Assembly (NCBI RefSeq): GCF_900185715.1
Contig: NZ_FYAS01000019.1
Span: forward strand, 1 to 64,000
DNA from: Allobosea sp. CS1GBMeth4
GTDB taxonomy: Bacteria; Pseudomonadota; Alphaproteobacteria; Rhizobiales; Beijerinckiaceae
DNA: 64,000 nt
Direction of reading: 5' to 3'
The notes beneath the pieces are model-generated. The model had not been told where the DNA came from and ran no database searches. It saw nothing but the letters and a program-made list of their open reading frames with translations. Below are positions 54,321-62,869 of the stretch, in pieces (position 1 is the first letter of the stretch; every line of letters starts with the position of its first letter). Made by a program: the position numbers and the translations under genes.

Positions 54321-54722
54321 CTACTTCGCCATGGGCGTGCAGACGACCTTGTCGTCGAAGACGTAGCAGACGCTGAGCTCGCCGGTGCGGACATTGGCGC
54401 GGAAGATGCCGCCTTCGCGCTCATGGCGCGAGGGAACGAGCACGTAGTCGCTCGGCGCCTGCGGGCCTGCGCCCTCCCCGGCCGGGAAGCAGACGGTGAC
54501 GCCGACGCCACCCTCCTTGAGCTGGAACTGGCAGGCGCCGACCTCGCCGGTCGCCTTGTCGATGCGATAGACGCGGTTGAGGTCGGTCTGCGGCGCCGGC
54601 GCGAACTCGAAGGGCGCGGCGAGCGCCGCCCCGAGAGCCGGGACCGCGAACAGGCCGGCGCCGAGCGCCCGGACAAGGAAACGGCCAAAGGAGCTTCCGG
54701 AACAGCTCGACAGTCTCGGCAC
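54321..54722 (-). CDS. small exported protein of unknown function
   Basis: 133 residues with GTG start. A signal-like hydrophobic segment (FLVRALGAGLFAVPALGAAL) ends in AAP. The mature part is beta-rich, LNRVYRIDKATGEVGACQFQ, then VCFPAGEG and ELSVCYVFDDKVVCTPMAK, with four cysteines. Periplasmic location likely. It resembles small Cys-containing secreted proteins of Hyphomicrobiales. The start is uncertain because no ATG is near; AAGGG lies about ten bases before the GTG. Confidence 0.6.
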   Translation of the reverse strand: MPRLSSCSGSSFGRFLVRALGAGLFAVPALGAALAAPFEFAPAPQTDLNRVYRIDKATGEVGACQFQLKEGGVGVTVCFPAGEGAGPQAPSDYVLVPSRHEREGGIFRANVRTGELSVCYVFDDKVVCTPMAK

Positions 54723-54878
54723 CGCTACGACCCTTTTCGACGATTCGGGCGGAGGCTATCATGCTGCTCGGCGCCGATCACCTTTATGACTCGCTCTTGC
54801 CATCGTGGCGTGCAAGGCTCGCTTAAGGTCGCTCCTTCATGGTGCTTCCAATGGCAAAGCTCCGCCATAGGAGCCGGG

Positions 54879-55595
54879 ATGACTGCAGCCCAGTACACAT
54901 TTCACCTCGCAGGCTTCACGCCTGAGACGCTGCCGATGGCGAGACTGGCCGATTATCTGAGCGATCTCGCTCAGCTTCTCGGTTCGAAGGAGCACGTCCA
55001 TCTCGATCGTATACAGGCCGGGAGCATCGAGCTCGCGGTGGCCGTCGACCAGGAGGCGCGGCCTCTTGTGGGTCCGCGCGTGCGAAGCGCTGCGCTGGGC
55101 GAAGGTCCCAACGATGCGCTAGCCGCGTGGCTCCGACTGAACGAGCGGCTAGGGAAGGACGGCGCAAGCGCCACGCTCAAGCTTCCGGGCGGCGAGGTCA
55201 TTCCCTTTCCCGGAGCAGCGCCACTGTCGAAGCCGATTGGTCCACTGAGGCAAGAGACGACGATTCAAGGACGTTTGGTCCGCCTACAGGGTAATGGCGA
55301 CGATGTCTCTGTAGGTCTGGACGATGAAGAGGGGCTGATTGGCCGGATCGTGGTTCGCGCGGAACTGGCGCGTGAACTCGGCAATCATTTTCACCGCCAC
55401 GTGCGCCTTTCGGGTCGCGGACGATGGCGCCGCAATGCAGAGGGACAGTGGTGCCTGGAGCATTTGGATGTCGCCGGCTTTGTACCGCTTGACGACAAGC
55501 CCCTTGATGACGTGCTCCGTCATGCAGGCAGCCTGCTTCCGGAGGGCTCCGCGCAGAAGGCTATTGATCTGATCCACGAACTAAGGCGCGCATGA
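54879..55595 (+). CDS. unknown 238-residue partner of a PIN-domain protein
   Basis: No family recognised. Residues about 1-60 (PMARLADYLSDLAQLLGSK, then HVHLDRIQAGSIELAVAVD) look like a small alpha/beta domain. Residues about 125-205 are strand-rich (ETTIQGRLVRLQGNGDDVSV, HRHVRLSGRGRWRRNAEGQW), perhaps a barrel that binds nucleic acid. A helical tail (KAIDLIHELRRA) would suit toxin contact. No signal or membrane segment. Its stop overlaps the PIN gene start as ATGA (55592-55595). Codon use is AT-richer than neighbours. A role as antitoxin or regulator is inferred only from the coupling. Confidence 0.65.
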   Translation: MTAAQYTFHLAGFTPETLPMARLADYLSDLAQLLGSKEHVHLDRIQAGSIELAVAVDQEARPLVGPRVRSAALGEGPNDALAAWLRLNERLGKDGASATLKLPGGEVIPFPGAAPLSKPIGPLRQETTIQGRLVRLQGNGDDVSVGLDDEEGLIGRIVVRAELARELGNHFHRHVRLSGRGRWRRNAEGQWCLEHLDVAGFVPLDDKPLDDVLRHAGSLLPEGSAQKAIDLIHELRRA

Positions 55596-56092
55596 TCGTA
55601 GTCGATGCGAACTTTCTTGTGCTGCTCCTGGATCCCGGCGCAATGCCTCACCTCGATCGAGGCCGTGAGCGCGTCGAATTCTTCATCCAAGAACTAACTC
55701 GGCAGAAGACCGAGCTTGTCATTCCAGCGCCAGTTGTAGCGGAGATCGTCGCCGGACGGATCGAGCGCATCGAAGAGATCGTTGCCACTCTTATCCAAAG
55801 CCGCTTTTTCACAGTCCAGCCGTTCGATGCTGTAATCGCTATCGAGACCGGCGAAATGATCAAAAGAGCACAGGACCGTATTCCTCCTGCGGAACGACTG
55901 CCCGGATGGCGTGTCAAGATGAAATACGACGCGATGATCGCCGCAACAGCCAAAGTGCGTAGGGCTAAAGCTATTTGTACCGACGACTACGGTCTGCGCA
56001 TACATCTCCGAGACAGCGGAATCGACATCATCTGGATCGACGATCTGCCGCTTCCGCCAGAAGATCCACAAGGTGCCTTTGAGGGCGTCTAA
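55592..56092 (+). CDS. PIN-domain ribonuclease-like protein
   Basis: 166 residues. A PIN fold with the acidic metal site: Asp5 (VVDANFLVLLL), Glu51 (PVVAEIVAG), Asp113 (KYDAMIAATA) and Asp131/132 (AICTDDYGLR). PIN proteins such as VapC are Mg2+-dependent RNases, often toxins, but VapC usually has a small DNA-binding VapB before it; here the preceding gene is 238 residues and unlike VapB. AT-richer than the surroundings, suggesting acquisition with its partner. gph follows about 60 bases later on the same strand. Confidence 0.85.
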   Translation: MIVVDANFLVLLLDPGAMPHLDRGRERVEFFIQELTRQKTELVIPAPVVAEIVAGRIERIEEIVATLIQSRFFTVQPFDAVIAIETGEMIKRAQDRIPPAERLPGWRVKMKYDAMIAATAKVRRAKAICTDDYGLRIHLRDSGIDIIWIDDLPLPPEDPQGAFEGV

Positions 56093-56152
56093 ACGGCTTG
56101 CCAAGCCGTGTCTCCCGGCCTTTATGCGGGTGACCACGCTACAGGATGGATC

Positions 56153-56851
56153 ATGTCGCCTCCCCCGATCGTCGTCTTCGATCTCGACGGCACCCTCGCC
56201 GAGACCGCTCCCGACATCATGCGCACGCTCAACGTCATCCTCGAACAGGAGGGGCTCGCGGCGCTGCCGGTCGAGCGGGCGCGAGAACTGGTCGGGGCCG
56301 GAGCGCGCGCCCTGATCGAACGCGGCTTCAAGGTCAGCGGCCGCCCGCTCGAGGCCGACCGGCTGGAGCAGCTTTTCGAGACCTTCCTCGGCATCTATGC
56401 CGACGGCGTCGCGGGCAGCAGCTTCATCCATGAAGGGGTCGGCGAAGCGCTCGACGAGCTCGCCGCCGACGGCTTCGTCTTCGCCGTCTGCACCAACAAG
56501 CCGCTTCGCCACACCCGGCTGTTCCTCGACCATTTCGGGTTGAGCGAGCGCTTCGCCGCGATCGCCGGCCGCGACAGCTTCGCCTTCTGCAAGCCCGATC
56601 CGCGGCATCTGACCGAGACGATCGCGCAGGCCGGCGCCGACCCCGCGCGTGCAGTGATGATCGGCGATTCCCGCACCGACGTGAACACGGCCCGCGCCGC
56701 CGGGATTCCGGTGATCTGCGTGCCGTTCGGCTATACCGACGTGCCGGTCGAGGCGCTGGCGCCCGATCTGGTGATCCAGCATTTCAGCGAACTGCCCGAT
56801 TCCGTGCGCCGGCTGGTCGGGCGCGAGCCGGTCCTCGCTGCGCATTCTTGA
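56153..56851 (+). CDS. gph: phosphoglycolate phosphatase, HAD family
   Basis: 232 residues. HAD motif I VVFDLDGTLAETAPDIM, motif II AVCTNKPLRHT, motif III with KPDPRHLTETI and motif IV MIGDSRTDVNTARAAG. Gph dephosphorylates 2-phosphoglycolate from DNA repair or oxygenation; other small phosphates are possible. The ATG at 56153 with AGGATGG upstream is used; a farther ATG at 56108 would add 15 unlike residues. It precedes tRNA-Val on the same strand. Confidence 0.9.
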   Translation: MSPPPIVVFDLDGTLAETAPDIMRTLNVILEQEGLAALPVERARELVGAGARALIERGFKVSGRPLEADRLEQLFETFLGIYADGVAGSSFIHEGVGEALDELAADGFVFAVCTNKPLRHTRLFLDHFGLSERFAAIAGRDSFAFCKPDPRHLTETIAQAGADPARAVMIGDSRTDVNTARAAGIPVICVPFGYTDVPVEALAPDLVIQHFSELPDSVRRLVGREPVLAAHS

Positions 56852-56887
56852 CGGCGCGGGCGCGCGCCACTAGGAACAGCGCGGTCC

Positions 56888-56962
56888 GGGCGGCTAGCTC
56901 AGCGGTAGAGCACTCCCTTCACACGGGAGGGGTCACAGGTTCGATCCCTGTGCCGCCCACCA
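56888..56962 (+). tRNA. tRNA-Val (CAC)
   Basis: 75 nt with encoded CCA. Acceptor arms GGGCGGC and GCCGCCC pair, D-loop AGCTCAGCGGTAGAGC, anticodon arm CTCCCTTCACACGGGAG gives CAC, T-arm GGTTCGATCCC. It is the rarer valine isoacceptor. Confidence 0.96.
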
Positions 56963-57080
56963 TTCCCTTTCCGATTTGACGATTCGTCGGCGCGCTGAGC
57001 GGAGCGAGCGCACGACCGCGCAATGTTCGAGCAAGCCGACGCGCCGATCCCTCCACCGGGGCCACCGTGGAGACAGGATC

Positions 57081-57487
57081 ATGCGTTTCGGCAATGGGCA
57101 GTCGGCGGCGTTCGCCGGCCGCGCCCTGCACGCCTATCTGGATTTCGTGAAGCGGACGACCCGCTTCAAGCCGGCGATCCCGGGGGCGAGGCCGTGGGAG
57201 CGCAGCCGCGAGCCCTTCATCGCGCTGACCTGGCACGGGGGCTCGCGCGCGCCACGGGCCGGCCGATCTACCTCTTCGCCGCCGTGACCAGCGCGCGCCT
57301 CGAGCTCGACAATTGGGACAAGGCCAGCATCGCCCTGCCCTTCGGCCGCGGCTGCGTGCTCTGGTCGGAGCCGCTCCATGTCCGTCGCTGCGCGGACGCG
57401 CGCGAGATGGGCCTGATCGCGCTCGACATCGCCGGCCAGCTCGACGACCTGCATGCCACGGCCCACCGCCTCCTCGCCCGGCGTTGA
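57081..57487 (+). pseudogene. broken DUF374 lysophospholipid acyltransferase-like gene
   Basis: In one frame from 57081 the translation reads RALHAYLDFVKRTTRFKPAI ... FIALTWHGG, the N-terminal part of DUF374 acyltransferase-like proteins (the T-W-H-G motif). From about 57240 the match continues in another frame: ARATGRPIYLFAAVTSARLE, then WDKASIALPFGRGCVLWSEP to a stop at 57487, the conserved C-terminal part. The middle of the domain (the glycerolipid-binding and proline-rich DGPRGP region of about 80 residues) is missing. A deletion with frame change has therefore inactivated it. It lies about 120 bases after tRNA-Val. Confidence 0.75.
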
Positions 57488-57515
57488 GTCTCGGCGCCGG
57501 TCGATCGGGAAGCCG

Positions 57516-58178
57516 TCAGCGGCCGGGCGGCGCGCAGTCGGCCGGCGTGGCGCAGATCCGGCCCGGCGGGCGCAGTTGCTCCGTCGCGCCCGCGGGCTCG
57601 ACGACGATGCGGCTGAGATCGCCGGAGAAGCGCAGGCCGAGGCCGGAGGAGATCAGCACGATCCGGGCTCGGGGCGAGGCCAGGATGGTGGCGTTGGCGC
57701 CGGCGAGGAAATGGGCGCTGCCGCCGAGGCTGGCATAGGTGCCGAACACGTCCTCCCTGCGGTCGAGCCCGTAGACCAGCATGATCACCCGGCCGTAATC
57801 GGCGCCGAGGCCGATGCCGACCGAGAGCGCCGACCAGCTGACCGGGATCGGGTTTCCGTCGGAGAAGCGCAATTCGCCGCTGCCGTGCCGCCCGCCGAGC
57901 ACGAAGGAGCCGCTGAGCTCGCCGCCGACGATATAGGCGTTCGGCTCGCCGAAGAGCGCGAGCGAGCGCTCGATCGGGATGCTGACCGTCCTGGAGGCGG
58001 TGTCGAACACGCCCTCGACCAGGCGGACGATGTCCTGCCGCGAGGTCGTCGGCAGCTGCCCAGCCCGAATATCCCCCTCCGGCGCCTGCGCCTGCGCGAA
58101 GAGCGGCGCGAGGACCAGCAGCGCCGCCAGCAGAACGCGCAGCGCAGGCCAGCTCCGGACGAGGCGGAACGCACGCAT
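57516..58178 (-). CDS. DUF1134 family exported protein (EipA-like)
   Basis: 220 residues with a signal peptide (about residues 1-29, LRVLLAALLVLAPLFAQAQA). The mature domain shows DUF1134 features: NAYIVGGELSGSFVLGGRHG, SVGIGLGADYGRVIMLVYGL and GSAHFLAGANATIL. This family includes EipA of Brucella, a periplasmic protein needed for envelope integrity. The C-terminus has a short Cys pair (CATPADC). Start at 58178 chosen for the signal peptide; a start at 58229 would add 17 residues. Confidence 0.85.
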   Translation of the reverse strand: MRAFRLVRSWPALRVLLAALLVLAPLFAQAQAPEGDIRAGQLPTTSRQDIVRLVEGVFDTASRTVSIPIERSLALFGEPNAYIVGGELSGSFVLGGRHGSGELRFSDGNPIPVSWSALSVGIGLGADYGRVIMLVYGLDRREDVFGTYASLGGSAHFLAGANATILASPRARIVLISSGLGLRFSGDLSRIVVEPAGATEQLRPPGRICATPADCAPPGR

Positions 58179-58392
58179 CAGGCCGGCAGCTCCGGGAGAG
58201 AGTTGAACGGCAAGGGCGATACGGTCCATGCAGAGACAGGAAGGGGCGAGGAGCCCCGCTGCGCCATGCATATCCTGATCGAGGTTCCGTGACGACCCGC
58301 AATGCCGCATCGATCGCCACCGGGCCGTGTCCGGCGGGCCTGCCGTTCCGGGCGGCTCGCGACGCCGCCCGGCAGCGTGACGGATACCGGCC

Positions 58393-59736
58393 ATGACGTC
58401 GCTGTCGCGCGCCCTCACCATCCGGCTGTCGCTGTTCGGCATCGTCCTGTTCACCGCCTTCATCGGCGCCGTCATCGCCTTCGCGCTGGTCACGGAAGAT
58501 CCCGGCGTCCTGCGCAACGACGTCACCTCACAGATCATCCAGCAGAGCGTCCGCCAGCCCTCCGGCGACGCCTTGCAGGTCGAGAAGACCGCGGGGCTGA
58601 CCCGGATCGAGCAGAGCAGCCCGACGCTCTGGTACCTGGTGTCCGACGGACGTTCCGTCGTCGAGTATGCGCCAGAGTTGCGGCCGGGCCTGCCGATCGA
58701 TATCCGGCTCGACGGCCCGACCATCGCCGCGCAGATGCGGGTCGGCGGCGACAATGCGCTCGCCTTCGACGTGATCGAGAAGGACGGGACCCGCATCATC
58801 GTCGCGACCGGCGGCGGCCGGCCGGGCTGGGACCTGATCCTCGGCTATCACCTGCGCGGGATCGCCGGCTCGGCGCTGGCGATCTCGGTGATCTTCGGCC
58901 TGCTGATCGCCGGCGCGATCGCGATGTCGGCGTCCTATATCGGCGAGCGGCTGCGCAGCGCGGCCGAAGCGGCGGCAAGGATCGACCCGAGGGCGCCGCG
59001 CGGCCTGCTGCCGACCGAGGAGACCGCGATCGAGCTGATGCCGCTGACCACCGCGCTCAATGCCGCGCTCGACCAGATCGCCGGGACCATGGCGGTGCAA
59101 CGGCGCTTCATGAACAATGTCGCGCATGAGCTGCGCACGCCGCTGACCGTGATGCGCAGCCGGATCGACGCGCTGCCGGACGACCAGACGCGGCTCGCGC
59201 TCACCACCGATGTCAGCCGGCTGACCACCATCGTCTCGTCGATGCTGCAGCTCGCCCGGCTGCACAGCACCGAGCTGCCCTTCGAGCCGCTGCAGCTCAA
59301 CCGCATCGCGCGCGCGGTGCTGGCCGATCTCGCGCCGCTGATCCTCAGCAACGGCGCCGATGTCGCGCTCGAGGAGGAAGGCGACCGCCGCTCGCCGATC
59401 GAAGCCAACGAACCGACGGTGCGGGCAGCCATCGCCAATCTCGTCGACAATGCGCTGCGCCATGCCCAGGCGAGGTCGACGATCCTGGTGAAGGTCATCG
59501 ACGGCGCTGTGATCGAGGTCGCCGACGACGGGGTCGGCATCGCGGCCGCCGACCGCTCGCAGGTGACCGAGCCGTTCAACCGGATGTCGCAGAGTTCGAC
59601 CGGCGCCGGGCTCGGCCTGACGATCGTGCGGGACATCATGGCCGCCCATGGCGGGACGCTCACCATCCTCGGCCGGCCGGGCGGCGGTACCGTGGTGCGT
59701 CTCGCCTTCCCGCCGCGCGAAAGCGAGGGCGCCTGA
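58393..59736 (+). CDS. sensor histidine kinase
   Basis: 447 residues. Two membrane helices (about 10-32 and 157-180) flank a periplasmic sensor region of about 120 residues. A HAMP-like linker follows, then the dimerisation domain with His245 in VAHELRTPLTVM, and the ATPase with N-box ANLVDNALRHA, DDGVGIAAADR and GAGLGLTIVRDI. It would autophosphorylate on His245 and pass phosphate to a response regulator, most likely the one encoded convergently next door. Signal unknown. Confidence 0.92.
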   Translation: MTSLSRALTIRLSLFGIVLFTAFIGAVIAFALVTEDPGVLRNDVTSQIIQQSVRQPSGDALQVEKTAGLTRIEQSSPTLWYLVSDGRSVVEYAPELRPGLPIDIRLDGPTIAAQMRVGGDNALAFDVIEKDGTRIIVATGGGRPGWDLILGYHLRGIAGSALAISVIFGLLIAGAIAMSASYIGERLRSAAEAAARIDPRAPRGLLPTEETAIELMPLTTALNAALDQIAGTMAVQRRFMNNVAHELRTPLTVMRSRIDALPDDQTRLALTTDVSRLTTIVSSMLQLARLHSTELPFEPLQLNRIARAVLADLAPLILSNGADVALEEEGDRRSPIEANEPTVRAAIANLVDNALRHAQARSTILVKVIDGAVIEVADDGVGIAAADRSQVTEPFNRMSQSSTGAGLGLTIVRDIMAAHGGTLTILGRPGGGTVVRLAFPPRESEGA

Positions 59737-59811
59737 GGTGCGGCGCTTCGGTTGAGATTGCCCGTCGTTCCAAGGCTTCACGCAGCGATGAGCCCGGACA
59801 GACGGCGTGTT

Positions 59812-60495
59812 TCAGCACACCGCTTCCGACACCCGCAGCATGTAGCCGATGCCGCGCAGCGAGGTGATCTCGACGCGGGCGCCGGCCTCCTTGAGCTTGC
59901 GCCGCAGCCGGGAGATCTGGGCCTCGAGGGTGTTGGATTCGATCAGGTCGTCGAAGCCGTAGACGGCCTCGATCAGGACGTCGCGGGTGACGACGCGGCC
60001 GACGCGCTGGACCAGCGCCTCCAGGATCAGCGCCTCGCGCCGCCGCAGATCGAGCCGCTCCGGGCCGACGCTGGCGCAGCGGCCCTCGAGATCCAGCGAG
60101 AGGTTGCCGGCCGTGATCACCAGCGAGCGCCGGGGATGACGCCGGCGCATGATCACACGCAGCCGCGCCAGCAGTTCCTCCGGCTCGAAGGGCTTGACCA
60201 GGTAATCGTCCGCTCCGCCGTTCAGCCCCTCGATCACGTCCATCTTGGCGTCGCGGGCGGTCAGGATCAGGAAGGCGGGCCGCGTCTCGGCCGCGCTCAG
60301 CGCCTTGACGATCGACAGGCCGTCGCCGTCGGGCAGCTTCCGGTCGACGATGGCGACGTCGAACGGGGTCGAGCGCAAGGCGGCGAGCGCCAGCTCGATC
60401 GTGGCCGTGCGATCGGCGATCAGGCCGGCATTGGTGAGGAGCGAGGACAGGAAAGCCATCAATTGTGGCTCGTCCTCGACGATCAGTGCGCGCAT
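59812..60495 (-). CDS. OmpR/PhoB-family response regulator
   Basis: 227 residues. Receiver domain: acidic pocket VEDEP (Glu7, Asp8), phosphoacceptor Asp51 (VDRKLPDGDG), ILTARDAK (Thr) and YLVKPFEPEELL (Lys). C-terminal winged helix: RRREALILEALVQRVGRVVT ... NTLEAQISRLRRKL and RGIGYML. The target genes are unknown. It converges with the histidine kinase, 75 bases apart, and its start faces the outer-membrane protein region. Confidence 0.93.
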   Translation of the reverse strand: MRALIVEDEPQLMAFLSSLLTNAGLIADRTATIELALAALRSTPFDVAIVDRKLPDGDGLSIVKALSAAETRPAFLILTARDAKMDVIEGLNGGADDYLVKPFEPEELLARLRVIMRRRHPRRSLVITAGNLSLDLEGRCASVGPERLDLRRREALILEALVQRVGRVVTRDVLIEAVYGFDDLIESNTLEAQISRLRRKLKEAGARVEITSLRGIGYMLRVSEAVC

Positions 60496-60641
60496 GGAGG
60501 GGACAGATCAGGGTGCACGGATGGAGCGTGATGCCGGAATAGGGGCGAAATATCCAGACGCATCGCACTCCATCCATGCCAGGGCACGGCCACGGGGCCG
60601 CAGGATGATCCGGGCCGGTCGCCGGCCCGGAATCTCGGGGT

Positions 60642-61280
60642 TCAGAACCGGTAGTTCAGGCCGGCCTTGACGAGATGCTCGCTGACGCCGACGCGGGCGC
60701 GGCCGCCGCTGAACTGGAAGGCCTGCTTGCCGAGCGAGACGTAATTGTATTCGAGCTTGGCCGAGAGGTGGTCGGTGATGCCGTATTCGGCGCCGGCGCC
60801 GACGACATAGCCGAGCTTGCTCTTCTCCTTCGAGACAAGGCCGTCGCTCGCCTTCAGGCTGCCATAGGCGACGCCGCCGAGGCCGTAGACCAGGAAGCGG
60901 TCGAAGGCGAAGCCGGCTCTGGCCTTCAAGGTGCTGACATAGCGCATGTCGGCGCTGATGCCGCCGGCGCGCCTGGCGTCCTTGCCGAGCCCGCCCGCCG
61001 AGATGTCGGCCTCCAGACCGGTGACGAGGCCGCCCATCTGGAAGTTGTAGCCGAGCTGGCCGCCGAGCAGCAGCTCGTTGCGGCTCTTGCGGGCGGTGCC
61101 CTCGAAACGGTCGAAGGCGCCGCCGGCATGCACGCCGACATAGACGCCGTTCCAGTTGTAGGCACGCGGCTGCGTATAGGCCGGCCATTCCTGCGCACGC
61201 ACGGGGCGATCGGCCGCCGCGGCAGGAAGCGCGAGCAGGGCCATGAGGCCGAGGCCGGCCATCGGGATGAGACGGGACAT
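60642..61280 (-). CDS. outer-membrane beta-barrel protein (Omp25-like)
   Basis: 212 residues with signal peptide (MSRLIPMAGLGLMALLALPA ... AAAD). The mature protein begins NWNGVYVGVHAGGAFDRFEG, continues in alternating strands (QLGYNFQMGGLVTGLEAD, GYVVGAGAEYGI) and ends VKAGLNYRF, with the terminal Phe of Bam substrates. This is an 8-stranded barrel of the Omp25/OmpA-like family of Hyphomicrobiales. It is smaller than, but of the same family as, the barrel at 39890. Confidence 0.87.
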   Translation of the reverse strand: MSRLIPMAGLGLMALLALPAAAADRPVRAQEWPAYTQPRAYNWNGVYVGVHAGGAFDRFEGTARKSRNELLLGGQLGYNFQMGGLVTGLEADISAGGLGKDARRAGGISADMRYVSTLKARAGFAFDRFLVYGLGGVAYGSLKASDGLVSKEKSKLGYVVGAGAEYGITDHLSAKLEYNYVSLGKQAFQFSGGRARVGVSEHLVKAGLNYRF

Positions 61281-61493
61281 GAAGACTCCTTGCGGCGGCT
61301 TCGTCGCCGCCGACGCATCAGGCTTGCGACCGCGGCGCCGCGCATCGGGCCGGGTCAGCGCCGTGCAGATTGCGGGCGAAGATTACGGCAACGTTGCCCG
61401 GCGACAGGCGGAGCGGAGCGCCGGAATTGCGGTGCGATCGCCGCGCAGTGCGCCGCTGCGGCCGGAATGACTGCCCAATCCGATCGAAAGGGC

Positions 61494-61769
61494 TCAGCCC
61501 TGGGCGACCCGCCCCGGGCGCGTCTGCGCGCCTCTCGTGCTCGCCCATTCGGCCAGCGGCGCGGTCGCCATGAACTGCTCGATCGCGAGCAGCGTGATGT
61601 CGCCGGAATGGCCGGAACGGCGCAGGCCGAGAATCAGGCGCGCGAGCCACTCGCGATGGGGAGTCTCGAACGGGCCGCCGATCGGGCCGACATGCTGCCA
61701 CGCCTCGTGAAAGGCGAGGCTCAAGGCAGCGAGTTCTTCCGGCCCGGCATTGACTTGGCACGCAGGCAT
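61494..61769 (-). CDS. small cytoplasmic protein of unknown function
   Basis: 91 residues beginning MPACQVNAGPEELAALSLAF, with HEAWQHVGPIGGPFETPHRE and a helical TLLAIEQFMATAPLAEWAS. No signal peptide or metal motif. A GGGAGGCTCGCC ribosome-binding site supports the ATG at 61769. No family recognised; alpha-helical content suggests a small soluble protein. Confidence 0.6.
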   Translation of the reverse strand: MPACQVNAGPEELAALSLAFHEAWQHVGPIGGPFETPHREWLARLILGLRRSGHSGDITLLAIEQFMATAPLAEWASTRGAQTRPGRVAQG

Positions 61770-62183
61770 GGCGAGCCTCCCGGAGTTTTCCGAAACGGAG
61801 CAGAGCCCGCCCGGCATTGCAATCGGAAGTTGCCTTGGGACGTGATTGTAAGGCGAATGACGGGTTAACGGCAATCGCCGGGATCGTCGCATCGCAGCCG
61901 ACTCGCCAGGGCGGGCGCGCAATCGCAGGCGCAGGCCAGGAGGGCCGCCGCAGCGCCGCGCCTTCGCCCGAAAACCGCCCAGATCGAGCCAAGCAGACCC
62001 GCAGACGACAGCGCCTGTTGCAGCGCCGCAACGGGCGCATCGAAAGCTCGGAAGGTCGCGCCGATGTGAAGACCGATCGATTGAACGGCAGCCACCGCTC
62101 TGCCAGAGATTTGGGGAATTGTTGACGTTTTTCCGTCACCTTTCCTCGCGCCCGCCCATCCCCGAACCGCCCCCGAGGCCGCC
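61770..62183. other. 414-base gap without a supported gene
   Basis: Frames on both strands are Arg/Ala-rich without motifs. A GTG-started minus-strand frame (61865-62095) is not convincing. The region must contain the promoter of the L,D-transpeptidase gene. Confidence 0.4.
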
Positions 62184-62762
62184 ATGCTCCGCTTCTTCCG
62201 TTTGGCCCTGATCGCCGGCACGGCCTTCGCCGCCACCGCGACCGCCGCCGTCGCCGAAATCGACCCGCTCACCCGCCAGCCGCTCGTCACCTATGTCGAC
62301 CCCGCCAAGGCGCAGGCGACCGCGATCCCGCGCGAGATCGTCTCCTATGACGGCAAGCAGCGGCCCGGGACGATCGTGATCAACACCGCCGAGCGCCGCC
62401 TCTATTTCGTGCTGCCCGAAGGCAAGGCCGTGCGCTACGGCGTCGGCGTCGGCCGTCCCGGCTTCGAATGGGGCGGAACCCAGACCATCACCCGCAAGGC
62501 CGAGTGGCCGAGCTGGACGCCGCCGTCGCAGATGCTGAAGCGCCGCCCCGACCTGCCGCGCTTCATGCCCGGCGGCCCGGAGAACCCGCTCGGCGCCCGC
62601 GCCATGTATCTCGGCTCGACGCTCTACCGCATCCACGGCTCGAACGAGCCGGAGACGATCGGCCAGGCGGTCTCCTCGGGCTGCATCCGCATGCTGAACG
62701 AGGACGTGATCGACCTCTACGAGCGCGCCAAGGTCGGCACCCGGGTGGTCGTGGCGCGCTGA
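62184..62762 (+). CDS. L,D-transpeptidase (YkuD domain)
   Basis: 192 residues with signal peptide (MLRFFRLALIAGTAFAATAT ... AVAE). The YkuD domain has TIVINTAERRLYFVLPEGKA early and the catalytic pair His151/Cys167 in RIHGSNEPETIGQAVSSGCI, followed by RM. These periplasmic enzymes form 3-3 peptidoglycan cross-links or attach lipoproteins to the wall, as in E. coli ErfK/YbiS. Many copies occur in Hyphomicrobiales. Followed by a clear terminator. Confidence 0.92.
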   Translation: MLRFFRLALIAGTAFAATATAAVAEIDPLTRQPLVTYVDPAKAQATAIPREIVSYDGKQRPGTIVINTAERRLYFVLPEGKAVRYGVGVGRPGFEWGGTQTITRKAEWPSWTPPSQMLKRRPDLPRFMPGGPENPLGARAMYLGSTLYRIHGSNEPETIGQAVSSGCIRMLNEDVIDLYERAKVGTRVVVAR

Positions 62763-62788
62763 GCCGCGGCACGTTTCAAGGATCGCGG

Positions 62789-62816
62789 AAGGCCGGCGTT
62801 TCGCCGGCCTTTTTGT
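62789..62816 (+). terminator. rho-independent terminator after L,D-transpeptidase
   Basis: AAGGCCGGCG-TTT-CGCCGGCCTTTTTG: a ten-base GC-rich stem with T-run, immediately downstream of the gene. Can also serve the convergent gene at 62870. Confidence 0.88.
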
Positions 62817-62869
62817 TTGGCGCTTGGCTAACGGGCTGTTTGGTAACGGAGAGTGTGACCGCTTTCGAC

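Noticed and set aside
54879..56092. A standard VapBC toxin-antitoxin pair
   Set aside because: The PIN protein fits, but the upstream partner is 238 residues without an AbrB, RHH or other VapB DNA-binding domain.
61865..62095. Minus-strand GTG-started frame with a Leu/Ala-rich stretch
   Set aside because: No ribosome-binding site, no motif, and it occupies the likely promoter of the L,D-transpeptidase gene.
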